Source: JAPKZH01 sp963715635
Lineage (GTDB): Bacteria; Acidobacteriota; Aminicenantia; Aminicenantales; UBA4085
Assembly: GCA_963715635.1 (NCBI GenBank)
Contig: OY970261.1
Coordinates: 2,852,001 to 2,916,000, forward strand
Reading direction: 5' to 3'
Length of the DNA: 64,000 nucleotides
In this document: one piece after another, positions 1-9,369 of the stretch
Numbering within the stretch: position 1 is the first letter of the stretch
How the letters are laid out: each line of letters begins with the position of its first letter
Notes under the pieces: model-generated
The model's input: the letters and a program-made list of their open reading frames with translations, nothing else
What the model was told of the DNA's origin: nothing
The model's database searches: none
Translations under genes and position numbers: made by a program

Positions 1-1138
<1,138 letters not shown>

Positions 1139-1669
1139 TTAAAGCTCCTCGACAATGAACTGGTCATTCGTATAAACGCAGATCCCCGCGCTGATTTTCA
1201 TGGCCTCCAGGACAATCTCTTTGGCCGACAAGTCGGTGTGCTGAATGAGGGCGCGCGCGGCGGCCAGGGCGAAAGGGCCGCCCGAGCCGATGGTGAGGAT
1301 TCCATCATCCGGCTCGATCACATCGCCCGTCCCGGAAATGAGAAACGAGCTCTCTTTGTTGGCGACGATCATAAAGGCTTCCAGGCGGCGCAGGGCTTTG
1401 TCCAGGCGCCAGTCCTTGGCCAGCTCGATGGCGGCCCGAGACAAGTTCCCCTTGTATTCTTCGAGCTTGCCTTCAAACCGCGCAAACAGGGCGAAGGCGT
1501 CCGAGGTGGCGCCGGCAAAACCGGCCAGCACCTGGCCTTTGTACAGGCGGCGGATCTTGTTCGCCGTCTGTTTTAGGATGGTCTGCCCCATGGTCACCTG
1601 GCCGTCTCCGGCGATGGCGATCTTGCCCTTATGGCGGATACAAATAACGGTCGTCGATTGAATGGTCAT
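1139..1669 (-). CDS. hslV: HslV, proteolytic subunit of HslUV
   Basis: N-terminal threonine protease that forms the double-ring core of HslUV. It has 176 residues, normal for the family, with the AGDGQVT, GFAGATSDA and IGSGGPFA blocks. The catalytic Thr aligns with Thr6 of the TTVICIR segment, so a five-residue propeptide must be removed. Bacillus CodW also has a short N-terminal extension, whereas the E. coli protein exposes Thr2. A GGAG-like site lies just upstream of the ATG. It is the first gene of the hslVU pair and is followed without a gap by hslU. Confidence 0.97.
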   Translation of the reverse strand: MTIQSTTVICIRHKGKIAIAGDGQVTMGQTILKQTANKIRRLYKGQVLAGFAGATSDAFALFARFEGKLEEYKGNLSRAAIELAKDWRLDKALRRLEAFMIVANKESSFLISGTGDVIEPDDGILTIGSGGPFALAAARALIQHTDLSAKEIVLEAMKISAGICVYTNDQFIVEEL

Positions 1670-1752
1670 GGAATCTCCGTATAGACCTAATAATCATAAA
1701 GGAAGGGCTCACGCAAGTAAAGGGCTCGGGACGCTTCAAACTAATTGGTTCG

Positions 1753-2010
1753 AAGAGAGAGCTTTGGAAAGGGATTCGCTCCCTAACGGGATTTTTCACG
1801 CCATAAAAATTCCGCCTTTTTCGGCGGCTGCGTTTCTCGCATGCTCGATGATCGGATTAAACGGATGTCCTTGTCCTCACTCAAGCCTATCAAATTTTTT
1901 TTATCCCTGCTCAAACATTCTCGCCGGCCTCAAAGAGGCTTCCCGAAAAAGCCGAAATTTTAAGGCTAAATCCCTCATGATCGCTTCATCCCTTTCCAAA
2001 GCTCTCTCTT
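1753..2010. repeat. 258-bp element with 23-bp terminal inverted repeats
   Basis: Bases 1753-1775 and 1988-2010 are a perfect 23-bp inverted repeat with core GAGAGCTTTGGAAAGGGAT. The 212-bp interior holds a small GC hairpin (CCGCC/GGCGG near 1823-1838) and no convincing gene. The open frames across it lack ribosome-binding sites and resemble nothing I know. The layout is MITE-like, but I see no target duplication. It fills most of the gene-free stretch between hslV and the insertion sequence. Confidence 0.5.
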
Positions 2011-2075
2011 TAAAGATTTTCGCGGTTCATGCCTCGAGCTTTTGCTCCTCTGGATTTGCTTGAGTTATTTGAAAT

Positions 2076-3400
2076 GGTTCTCTTCCATCTTGTGTGGGTT
2101 AATCAAAGCATAACCTGCCGGCGACGAGATAAACGATGGTCCGGAGATATTGGACGTGTTTAAACCCATAGGCCCTTTTCATCGCCGTCTTGATCTTCGA
2201 GTTCAGGCCTTCGGCCACGCCGTTTGTGATCCTAGCTCTTGTAAAACTCACGACACCGCGCCAATACCGTTTTATCGCTTTGGCCGCTTCAATAATCGGT
2301 CCCAACCGGCTGTGAGTCGCCCAATAATACCAGCGTTTCAGGTATCTAACGGCCCTGGGGGATCCTTGAACTCCCAGAACCGAGCCAAGGCCAGCTTGAT
2401 GTGGTAGGCCCGAGCCGTCTTCAGGTCCAAGGACTTCAACTTGGTCAGGCTTTCCTCTTGTTGAGGATTCAAGTTCTCCGGGTTCTTCAGCCAAAGGAAT
2501 CGGGTCTTCTTCAGCGCCTTGTTCTTCTTCTGCTCCGCCCAACGGACTTTTTCGATCGCCTTATTCATCTGACTCATGATGTGATAGCGATCAAAAACGA
2601 CCCGGGCCTGGGGGATATGGTTTCCCAGCCCATTCAGGTAAGGATCCCACATATCGCAGCAGACCAGATCGATTCGGCCGGGATCGAAATCCCTGGATCG
2701 CAGGTCCTCGACAAACGCTCGGACGACGCCCTTCTTTCGGCTCTCCCCGAGATAGAGCACTCGCGAAGCCTCCAGGTCGCTGAACGATGTCATATACTCG
2801 TGCCCTTTGCGAACCGAGAACTCATCAATGCCCAGAACATGAAAACCCGAAAGATCTACCCTCCGCCGCGCTTCTTCCACGTAATGCGCCAGAATCCGCC
2901 AGATCCGGTTGGCGGATTCCGCCGTGACGTCCGCCACCCCGGCCACCGACATCTCCCGGCTCAGCTGCAGCACCAGCATCTCAAACAACAGGGTAAATCC
3001 GCTTCCCGGCCGGGCCCAGGGAACCTCCACCTGCTTGATCCCGCAGCGGTCGCAGCCAACGCGGGGGACTCTCGCGTGAAGATAGGTCTCGTACTGAAAG
3101 AAGTTCAGGTGACGCCACGTTCGGTCCTTCGTGTCGTGAACCTCGCATTCCTGTCCCTCGCACGTCGGGCAAGCGAACTTCGCCCCCCTAGGAAAATCGA
3201 TCCTCAGATCCAGGCGGCCTTCCTCCTTAGAAAATCGAATATCGACGACCTGCCAGGGCTTGGAAAGCCCCAGCGCCAAAGTAAACAACGACAGTTCATC
3301 CATCAAGACGATTCCTTTCCGTTTAGACTTCATCTGGAATCCTATCACGCCTCGATGGTATGATTAAACATGCTCAACCCACACAAGATGGAAGAGAACC
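2076..3400 (-). mobile_element. ISL3-family insertion sequence, complete ends
   Basis: The element is 1,325 bp and ends in perfect 25-bp inverted repeats (2076-2100 and 3376-3400; outer ends GGTTCTCTTCCATC). It is flanked by an exact 8-bp direct repeat TTTGAAAT (2068-2075 and 3401-3408), the target duplication size expected for ISL3. It carries one transposase gene on the minus strand, and the stop codon lies partly inside the inner end of the left repeat. Perfect ends and duplication suggest a recent insertion. It sits between hslV and the DUF362 gene, probably in the latter's upstream region. Confidence 0.95.
2099..3303 (-). pseudogene. ISL3-family transposase, frameshifted
   Basis: DDE transposase in two reading frames. 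The first frame (from 3303) carries the N-terminal zinc finger (CPTC and CDRCG), the first Asp (LGIDEFSVRKG) and the second Asp (VCCDMWDPY). It stops at 2338. The second frame gives YLKRWYYWATHS, the catalytic Glu in NGVAEGLNSKIK, and the C-terminus at 2099. The switch is near 2350-2362, at a run of five C. A -1 slip there restores one product, so programmed shifting is conceivable, but ISL3 enzymes usually lie in one frame and a mutation is more likely. The start at 3303 has a good GGAAAGGA site; a longer frame reaches 3348. Confidence 0.88.
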
Positions 3401-3461
3401 TTTGAAATTTATGATAAATTAATGCTGATTTAGCGATAATAATTTCTAAGGGAGGGCGATC

Positions 3462-4412
3462 ATGGCTGATAAAATCGGGAGACGGGATTTTATTAAGAAA
3501 AGCGCTGCGGCCGGAGCATCGGCGGTCTTAGGCAACCGCTTGATCTCCAGCCTGGCGGATGGCCCACTGGCAGCGCTGGCCGCGGATAAAATCGACATCG
3601 CGGTTGCCACGGGGACCGACTACGCCTCCATGACAGCCAAGGCGGTTGGACTCCTCGGCGGCATGGAGAAGTACGTCCGCAAAGGCTCCAAGGTGGCCTT
3701 GCTTCCCAATGTCCAGAGCAAAAATCCCGGGACTTTTACCAAACCCGATATTCTGCGCTCGGTCATCCGGATGTGCAAAAAGGCCGGCGCCGGGGAAATC
3801 AACTGTCTGAGCTGGCTTCAACAGCAGAACTGGGACGGCGCGGGCCTGGCCCAAGTGGTCCAGGAAGAGGGCATAACGCTTAAACTCATCCCGAGGGACG
3901 ATGTCAATTTCAAGTCCGTCCCGATTCCCGGCGGCAAAGCCATTCAGGAAGCCAAGATCCTGAACGAATTCTTTAACCATGACGTGTTCATCAACATGCC
4001 GATCACCAAGGACCATGCCGGCAATAAATTCACCGGAACCATGAAAAACTTGATGGGTTTGAACTCTCCGACGGTGAACCGCGCCCAGTTCCATATGCCC
4101 AATTGGACAACCGATCCGGCCGCCATCGAACATCTGGACGAGTGCATCTCCGACCTAAACATGGCCGTCAAGCCGACGCTCTGCATCGTGGACGCGACAG
4201 AGATCATCAGGACAAACGGTCCCATGGGCCCCGGAGAACTGATCAAGCCGTTCAAGGTCATCGCCGGAGTTGACCGTGTCGCCATCGACTCTTACTGCAC
4301 AACGCTTCTCGGAATGAAGGGCGAGGACATCATCCAGATCCGGCGCGCCTATGAGAAAAAGTTGGGAGAGATCGACCTGAAGAAGGTCAAAATCCAGGAA
4401 ATCAAGGTCTAG
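3462..4412 (+). CDS. DUF362 family protein with Tat signal
   Basis: Exported protein of 316 residues. The N-terminus has a twin-arginine signal (GRRDFIKKSAAAG, residues 6-18) followed by a hydrophobic stretch and an AxA-type site. The rest matches DUF362: KVALLPNVQSKNPG near residue 80 and the conserved block NMPITKDHAGNKFTGTMKN near 178-197. Unlike many DUF362 proteins it has no CxxC ferredoxin domain. The biochemical role of the family is not established. AAGGGAGGGC precedes the ATG. The next gene begins two bases after the stop, so the two form an operon. The ISL3 element inserted about 60 bp upstream and may have altered the promoter. Confidence 0.85.
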   Translation: MADKIGRRDFIKKSAAAGASAVLGNRLISSLADGPLAALAADKIDIAVATGTDYASMTAKAVGLLGGMEKYVRKGSKVALLPNVQSKNPGTFTKPDILRSVIRMCKKAGAGEINCLSWLQQQNWDGAGLAQVVQEEGITLKLIPRDDVNFKSVPIPGGKAIQEAKILNEFFNHDVFINMPITKDHAGNKFTGTMKNLMGLNSPTVNRAQFHMPNWTTDPAAIEHLDECISDLNMAVKPTLCIVDATEIIRTNGPMGPGELIKPFKVIAGVDRVAIDSYCTTLLGMKGEDIIQIRRAYEKKLGEIDLKKVKIQEIKV

Positions 4413-4414
4413 AG

Positions 4415-5440
4415 TTGAAAAACGCCCGGCACTATCTGGCCGTCCTGGCGGCCTTGGGCTGTATCAGTCTGGGCGGCACTTTGTCCAAAGCACAGAATTT
4501 AGAAATCAAGCCCTCCCCTCCCCTCCAAAACCTCCAGGCTTTCCTGCCGCATAAAAATGAGCTTAAAAACTGGAAGGGGGAAAAGGCTCCTCAGCTCTAT
4601 AAAGGAGAAGACCTTTTTCTCTATATCGACGGCGGTGCGGAAATTTACCACGAGTATGGCTTCAAGCAGGTCCTTGTCCAAGACTTTAAAAGCGCGGACG
4701 GAAAATCCTTGACTTTGGAAATTTTTGAGTTGGCCAACTCTGAATGCGCCTTCGGCATCTTCACGTTCAAATCCAGCGGAAAAGGCCGGACGATCGCCGT
4801 CGGCCAGGACGGCCAGCTCGAAGATTATTACCTCAATTTTTGGAAGGGTAATATCCTGGTCACGCTGACGGGATTCGACGGCAGCCCGCAAGTTATCCAG
4901 GGCTTGCTGCTCATCGCCAATTCCGTGGATGCAAAAATCAAGACGCGGGGCACGCGGCCGTCCCTGGTTGGGATTTTTCCCAAGGAATGGTCCGCTGCCT
5001 CCCGGCCGAAATATCTTAAAGGCTATTTGGGATTGTACAACAACCACCAATTTTTCAGCCGTGACGTTTTCCGATTCAAGGAGGGATTGATCGGAGATGG
5101 ACCGCCGGGAAGCAAAATTTTTCTCTTGGCCTATTCCACAGCCGAGGAATGCCAAAAAAGATACCGTGAGGTTGAAACGGCTTTCAAACAGGACCGGAAT
5201 TATAAGAATTTCAAGAGCCGCGACGCCCGGTTCTTCCAGGTCAATGACGAAAAGGGCAACATCCTCTTGGCCAAGCTCATAGGCCGCTATCTCGCCATCG
5301 TCCTTGCGTCTCGGGAACTCCGGAATGCCGATGAACTGCTGATCCGGCTTGAGAAAATCATACTCTCCGCAGGACAGGAAGGACGATGCCGGATGACGCG
5401 TTTCGCCCAGGAACGAAGACTCACTCCCTCTCGACGGTGA
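4415..5440 (+). CDS. Secreted DUF6599-like protein
   Basis: Periplasmic or secreted protein of 341 residues, starting at a TTG two bases after the DUF362 stop. A signal peptide ends near SKAQ (residues 24-27). The body has the pattern I associate with DUF6599: LYKGEDLFLYIDGGAEIYHEYGF, EIFELANSECAFGIF and a second half beginning near GYLGLYNNHQFFSRD. No catalytic residues are evident and the function is unknown. The last 25 or so residues (GRCRMTRFAQERR) are arginine-rich and unlike the rest. They run into a GH95 relic, so the true C-terminus may have been replaced at a deletion junction. Confidence 0.75.
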   Translation: MKNARHYLAVLAALGCISLGGTLSKAQNLEIKPSPPLQNLQAFLPHKNELKNWKGEKAPQLYKGEDLFLYIDGGAEIYHEYGFKQVLVQDFKSADGKSLTLEIFELANSECAFGIFTFKSSGKGRTIAVGQDGQLEDYYLNFWKGNILVTLTGFDGSPQVIQGLLLIANSVDAKIKTRGTRPSLVGIFPKEWSAASRPKYLKGYLGLYNNHQFFSRDVFRFKEGLIGDGPPGSKIFLLAYSTAEECQKRYREVETAFKQDRNYKNFKSRDARFFQVNDEKGNILLAKLIGRYLAIVLASRELRNADELLIRLEKIILSAGQEGRCRMTRFAQERRLTPSRR

Positions 5441-5471
5441 CAACCCAAGCGTATTAAGGCGTCCGTCAAGG

Positions 5472-5699
5472 CAGCTGCCGGCGCTTTCCAAAGCCTGGCC
5501 GAAGGGCGAGGTCCGGGGCCTCTGCGCCCGCGGTGGATTCTAAGTGAACATGAAATGGGAAGGCGGAAGCCTTACCCAGTGCAAGATCCTTTCCAAGGCC
5601 GGCAATCCCTGCCGAATAAAGGTTGGAGATATATCGATCAAGCTTAAGACGAAAAAGGGAATCGCCTACTTTTTTAACGCCGATCTTCGAAAAACATAA
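5472..5699 (+). pseudogene. Relic of a GH95-type alpha-L-fucosidase C-terminus
   Basis: One reading frame of 76 codons gives QLPALSKAWPKGEVRGLCAR, then GGF, an in-frame TAA at 5541-5543, then MKWEGGSLTQCKILSKAGNP and finally KTKKGIAYFF before a terminal stop. This is the typical end of GH95 fucosidases (LPALP.AWP.GEV.GLRARGGFE, then W..G.L....I.S..G..C). Nothing of the catalytic domain remains. The stop falls where the family has Glu or Asp, consistent with a GAA-to-TAA change. It fills most of the 281-bp gap between the DUF6599-like gene and the convergent GyrI-like gene. Confidence 0.75.
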
Positions 5700-5721
5700 G
5701 CCTTTGAGCTCCCGCGCGGCG

Positions 5722-6297
5722 TTACCTCTTCTTGATCTGGTAGCGGATAATCGTCCAGTATTCCGCAGGACTGGCGGCCATTCCGGGCCCCTTCAGATAC
5801 TCCTCTTCGTGCGGTCCAGCGATCTGGCAGCCTTTTTCGTCGATGAATTGGATGAGCTTTTTGATCGTCCGGGTTTCCTCGCTGTAAGGCCCGATGTACA
5901 GGATCTCCGCGACTTCTCCATACTCCCAGGTTTCTATGCGGGCGTCCGTGATACCCCGAGGCAAAGATTTGACCGAGTCCGGCAGGGGCAGCCCATAGAG
6001 ACCGCGCCATTCATTCTTGGGGGAATTAATGGAATTGAGCCAGCGCGCCCGCGGTGCCGCCATCCGTGCGCCGGGCAGGCTGAAAAAGGTTTTGAATAAC
6101 AGGCCGAAAGCGTTTTGTCCAACGACGTTCGGGTCGCCTTTGGCTTCGACAACAAGCATTCTCTGCGCCGGCATCTGGCGGATCTGGGGCTCCTTGAGGG
6201 CTTCATATTTACTGAAATCTTGAAAGCCGCCTTGGGCGAAAAGCAACAGGGCGCCGCCCACAGCCAAAACAGCCATAATAAATAAGCTTTTTTTCAT
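5722..6297 (-). CDS. Exported GyrI-like (SOUL/AraC effector-binding fold) protein
   Basis: The 191-residue protein starts MKKSLFIMAVLAVGG, giving a signal peptide that ends near LLFAQGG. GAGGAGGCTAGGG lies just ahead of the ATG at 6297, so I prefer this to an upstream ATG twelve codons earlier. The body resembles GyrI-like small-molecule-binding domains: RMLVVEAKGDPNVVGQNAF, ARIETWEYGEVAEILYIGPY and the late block HEEEYLKGP. No DNA-binding domain is attached, so it is a free-standing exported binding protein with unknown ligand. It converges on the GH95 relic. Confidence 0.75.
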   Translation of the reverse strand: MKKSLFIMAVLAVGGALLLFAQGGFQDFSKYEALKEPQIRQMPAQRMLVVEAKGDPNVVGQNAFGLLFKTFFSLPGARMAAPRARWLNSINSPKNEWRGLYGLPLPDSVKSLPRGITDARIETWEYGEVAEILYIGPYSEETRTIKKLIQFIDEKGCQIAGPHEEEYLKGPGMAASPAEYWTIIRYQIKKR

Positions 6298-6413
6298 CCC
6301 TAGCCTCCTCGATCGACGAGGCAAAAGTTTCATCCTTTTCCATTCAATCTTGATTAAAAGCTTTTGTCAAGCTCACTTTTTAAACGTCCGCCCGGTCCTC
6401 TTCCCCGTTTTAT

Positions 6414-7307
6414 CTAAGGAATGGTTCCTAAAGATGCCATATGATCCTGGAGGAGCCGGCGCGCGATCTGGACCACGGCCGGCATCAGTTCCTCCCCGCC
6501 TAAATCCTTCCCCCTTGCCGGCTTGGCGAAAGAAATATGGACATGGGTCTGGACGCTGCGCGGAAAGACCATCTGCTGGCAGATCTGCAGGACTTCGGCC
6601 AGCTTCTGCCGCCTGACCGCGGTCTTCCGGATTTTAACAATGGGATTGTGGACAAACTTCGACATCAGCACGCCGCTGGCAATCGTGACCTGCAGCCAGG
6701 TCTCCGGGACTTTGCGCAGCATGATCTCAATACTGCGGGACCAATCTTGAATGGCTTGGCTGGCTCCAGGGCTTAGTTCCGGGTCCGGTTCCACATCCCC
6801 GTGAGCAAAAATCAGCAGGGCGCCTCCGCGTTTAAGATGATCGATCGAAGCTCGCAGGGTCGTCATGCTTCCGGCGGTATCCGGGGGCACATAATTAAAG
6901 TATTGGCGGGCGTTCGTGAATGCTCGGAAGAAGGCGACATCCGAAAGAAGGACTTTAAGATCTTTCCTGGGGATACAGGACATAATTGCTATGGAATCCA
7001 ACGCGCCTGGGTGGTTAGAGGCCACAAGCAGCGGTCCGTCAACCGGGATATTTTCCGCTCCCCGCACAGAGGGGTAGAGAGAAAAATCAGGCAAGATCAG
7101 GCGGGCGCCGCCTCCTAATCCCGAAGATCCGACCTCGTTGTCCGCGCGGGCGGCAATCCTGCCGAAAATGCCGGCCGGACGCCTAAACAAGGGCCCCAGC
7201 AGCCGGCGCATCACGCCGCTGCGCGAGACTCCGAGCGCATAACAGATTTCATCGATAATTTTTTCTCTATAAACGGCGGCTTGTTCCTGCTCGGATGATC
7301 GGCTCAT
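6414..7307 (-). CDS. PlsC-like acyltransferase
   Basis: Probable 1-acyl-glycerol-3-phosphate acyltransferase superfamily member, 297 residues, likely membrane-associated. The HX4D catalytic motif is NHPGALD (His99 to Asp104). Block II is near YFNYVPPDTAG and block III is a variant, FAHGDVEPDPE, instead of the usual FPEGTRS. There is no signal peptide and no strong membrane span. The variant block III leaves the acceptor uncertain; it may act on a non-standard lipid. It is separated from its neighbours by 40-120 bp and is probably transcribed with the genes upstream on the same strand. Confidence 0.8.
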   Translation of the reverse strand: MSRSSEQEQAAVYREKIIDEICYALGVSRSGVMRRLLGPLFRRPAGIFGRIAARADNEVGSSGLGGGARLILPDFSLYPSVRGAENIPVDGPLLVASNHPGALDSIAIMSCIPRKDLKVLLSDVAFFRAFTNARQYFNYVPPDTAGSMTTLRASIDHLKRGGALLIFAHGDVEPDPELSPGASQAIQDWSRSIEIMLRKVPETWLQVTIASGVLMSKFVHNPIVKIRKTAVRRQKLAEVLQICQQMVFPRSVQTHVHISFAKPARGKDLGGEELMPAVVQIARRLLQDHMASLGTIP

Positions 7308-7346
7308 CGTTTTAAGGATAATATATTCCGTAGCGTTCTTCGAACA

Positions 7347-9332
7347 TTATTTCGCGTCCGGAATGGCGGGAGCCTTGAACCAGGACTCCAGGAACTCTGC
7401 CATGGTCCCACTGAAAACCGCGCGCTTGACATTCATCCAGGTCCGTTGATCTCCAACCGAGTAATACAGGTACGTCTTCCCTCCGAACTCCGCCAGGTCG
7501 GGATCGGAGGCGTTGATACCATCGTCAATGGCGTCGGGCCTGAGTACAGGGTTGGCCGCGCTCAACTCCCACGATTTCAGATCCTTGGAGCGCGCGATAT
7601 AGGTCTCAAAGAACCAGCGGGGAGTTCGCTGTTCAAGGTAGAGAAGATAATAAGTGCCGTTGACAAATCGAATCGTCGGGCAGGCCGTATACCGCTTCTC
7701 CCCGAAAATAGCGTCAGGGACCTTTGTCCAGTTTTCCAAATCTTTCGATACGGCAAATTTGATCGTGAACGCGGGCCAGGCTGGGTCGTTCGTTTCATAC
7801 GCCATCACGAAGCCCTCGGGTCCCTTGCACACCGAGCTGTTAAACAAATGCTCCCGCGGCTCCTGCTTGAGGATGCGTTGGCTCTCCCAGTTTATGAGGT
7901 CGGTCAACTTGAACAGCGTCACGTCGTTCCAGTCTGCGTTTTCGTAGCGCGACGCAGACACGTAGATCGTGTCGTTATGCACGAACACCGAGGCGAGGCC
8001 ATATCCCTGGGCAAAATACGCGATTTCCTTGCCCTTCTCTATGTCCCGGATCACAAGGAAGTAGTCCTGAGCCGTTCCGCCCGAGGCCGGCCGGACGCAC
8101 GCCATCAAGCACAACCGCCCCTTCCAAACCAGCGGCGACACCTCACACATGTCGCGCCAAAGAACCTTGTCTTCGCACACCAGACCGGGATGCTCGCGCC
8201 GGCACGACGGCGGCGCGATGCTCTCGAACGCGTTCACCGGCCAGTGGTTCAGACGCAGGAATCCCTTGGGCATGTCTTGTTGGAACTGGACATATGCCTG
8301 AACGGCGCCTCGTGTCGTGTATTGGATCTCGTTCTCCGTGCCTTTGCTCACCTTCACGCCGAAGACTTTGTACCCCATCAGCGTACAGTCTTCGAGGTCG
8401 ATGTGCAGGTACTTCCCGTGTTCGACGCTCTGGATAATGCCGTCCGTCGGCGTTCCGGCCGGCTGAGAGAAATTCAGGGTTATCAACCGGCAGCGCTTCA
8501 AACTGGCCCATGTCGATGTCTTGAAGCCATAGTTTCCGGCCTTGAACGAGCACTGCGGGCCCACCATGACGCAGTCCTCGAAATATACATCCGGACAATT
8601 CGGCATCGTATCGTTCTCGATGCGCACGTAGGCCCCAGACGTGTCCCCCCAGAAATCCATCGCCCATAGCTGGCACCGCCGGAACGTGATCGGTTCCTCC
8701 CTCCGCGACAGACAACTGCCCACGCCGCCCCCGAAGGCCCGCCCGATGCTCATGCAATCCTCCACCACGACTGTGAATGGTTCCACCTTGTCCGTGCAAT
8801 CCCAAAATAAGCCCGCATCACTGCCCGTGACATAAAGCCGCCGCACATTCCACCGGTCCCATCCGATGGCCGAGAATGTCGGCTCCGTGTGCTCGGGCGA
8901 CCACCCCTTGCTCGTCGCCCGAATCGTGCCCCACCAGTCATAGCTCTTGAATCCCTTCTGCGGATCGCCGGAGTCAATCACCACCCAACCGGACGTCCCC
9001 GACCCCAAGCTCCCGTCATAATCCCCTGCCAGCGTGTTGTACGCCCCGGCCGCGCCCTTGAAGGCCGGAAATAAGTTCGCTTCCATATACGTGTCCGGAC
9101 GCACGGCAATTGTGTAGCCCCCGGTCCCGTCCGGAACCGCCGACAGAGCCTTCTGGACCGTGTTGAACGCAGTCGCCCAACTCCGCCCGTTCGAGTCATC
9201 CCCCAGCTTCGATACGTAAAAAATCTTAGACGGCTCCTTCGTCCGAGGGCCTATCGGGGTCCCCAGCGCCAAAATAGCCGCTACAAACCAGGCCCCATAG
9301 AAGCGCCAATCAGACAACCTTCGTTTAGTCAT
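7347..9332 (-). CDS. Secreted beta-helix plus five-bladed-propeller protein
   Basis: Large exported protein (about 661 residues from the ATG at 9332; the open frame runs 24 bases further). After a signal sequence comes FYVSKLGDDSNGRSW, the usual entry to a right-handed beta-helix of pectate-lyase type, running to about residue 370 with DCMSIGRAF, EDCVMVGPQCSF and DLEDCTLMGYKVFGV as rungs. The second half (about 395-660) looks like a GH43/GH117-type five-bladed propeller: FAVSKDLENWTKVP, YIARSKDLKSWELS, SDPDLAEFGGKTYLYYS. The combination suggests a polysaccharide hydrolase or lyase. Substrate cannot be read from sequence. The next gene upstream on the strand is also GH43-like. Confidence 0.75.
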   Translation of the reverse strand: MTKRRLSDWRFYGAWFVAAILALGTPIGPRTKEPSKIFYVSKLGDDSNGRSWATAFNTVQKALSAVPDGTGGYTIAVRPDTYMEANLFPAFKGAAGAYNTLAGDYDGSLGSGTSGWVVIDSGDPQKGFKSYDWWGTIRATSKGWSPEHTEPTFSAIGWDRWNVRRLYVTGSDAGLFWDCTDKVEPFTVVVEDCMSIGRAFGGGVGSCLSRREEPITFRRCQLWAMDFWGDTSGAYVRIENDTMPNCPDVYFEDCVMVGPQCSFKAGNYGFKTSTWASLKRCRLITLNFSQPAGTPTDGIIQSVEHGKYLHIDLEDCTLMGYKVFGVKVSKGTENEIQYTTRGAVQAYVQFQQDMPKGFLRLNHWPVNAFESIAPPSCRREHPGLVCEDKVLWRDMCEVSPLVWKGRLCLMACVRPASGGTAQDYFLVIRDIEKGKEIAYFAQGYGLASVFVHNDTIYVSASRYENADWNDVTLFKLTDLINWESQRILKQEPREHLFNSSVCKGPEGFVMAYETNDPAWPAFTIKFAVSKDLENWTKVPDAIFGEKRYTACPTIRFVNGTYYLLYLEQRTPRWFFETYIARSKDLKSWELSAANPVLRPDAIDDGINASDPDLAEFGGKTYLYYSVGDQRTWMNVKRAVFSGTMAEFLESWFKAPAIPDAK

Positions 9333-9369
9333 AGGAAGACTCTCTTCGAATGTCAAAAGAATTGTTCCA

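Noticed and set aside
1662..2063. 133-codon plus-strand frame between hslV and the insertion sequence
   Set aside because: No ribosome site, lies across the inverted-repeat element, no recognisable protein.
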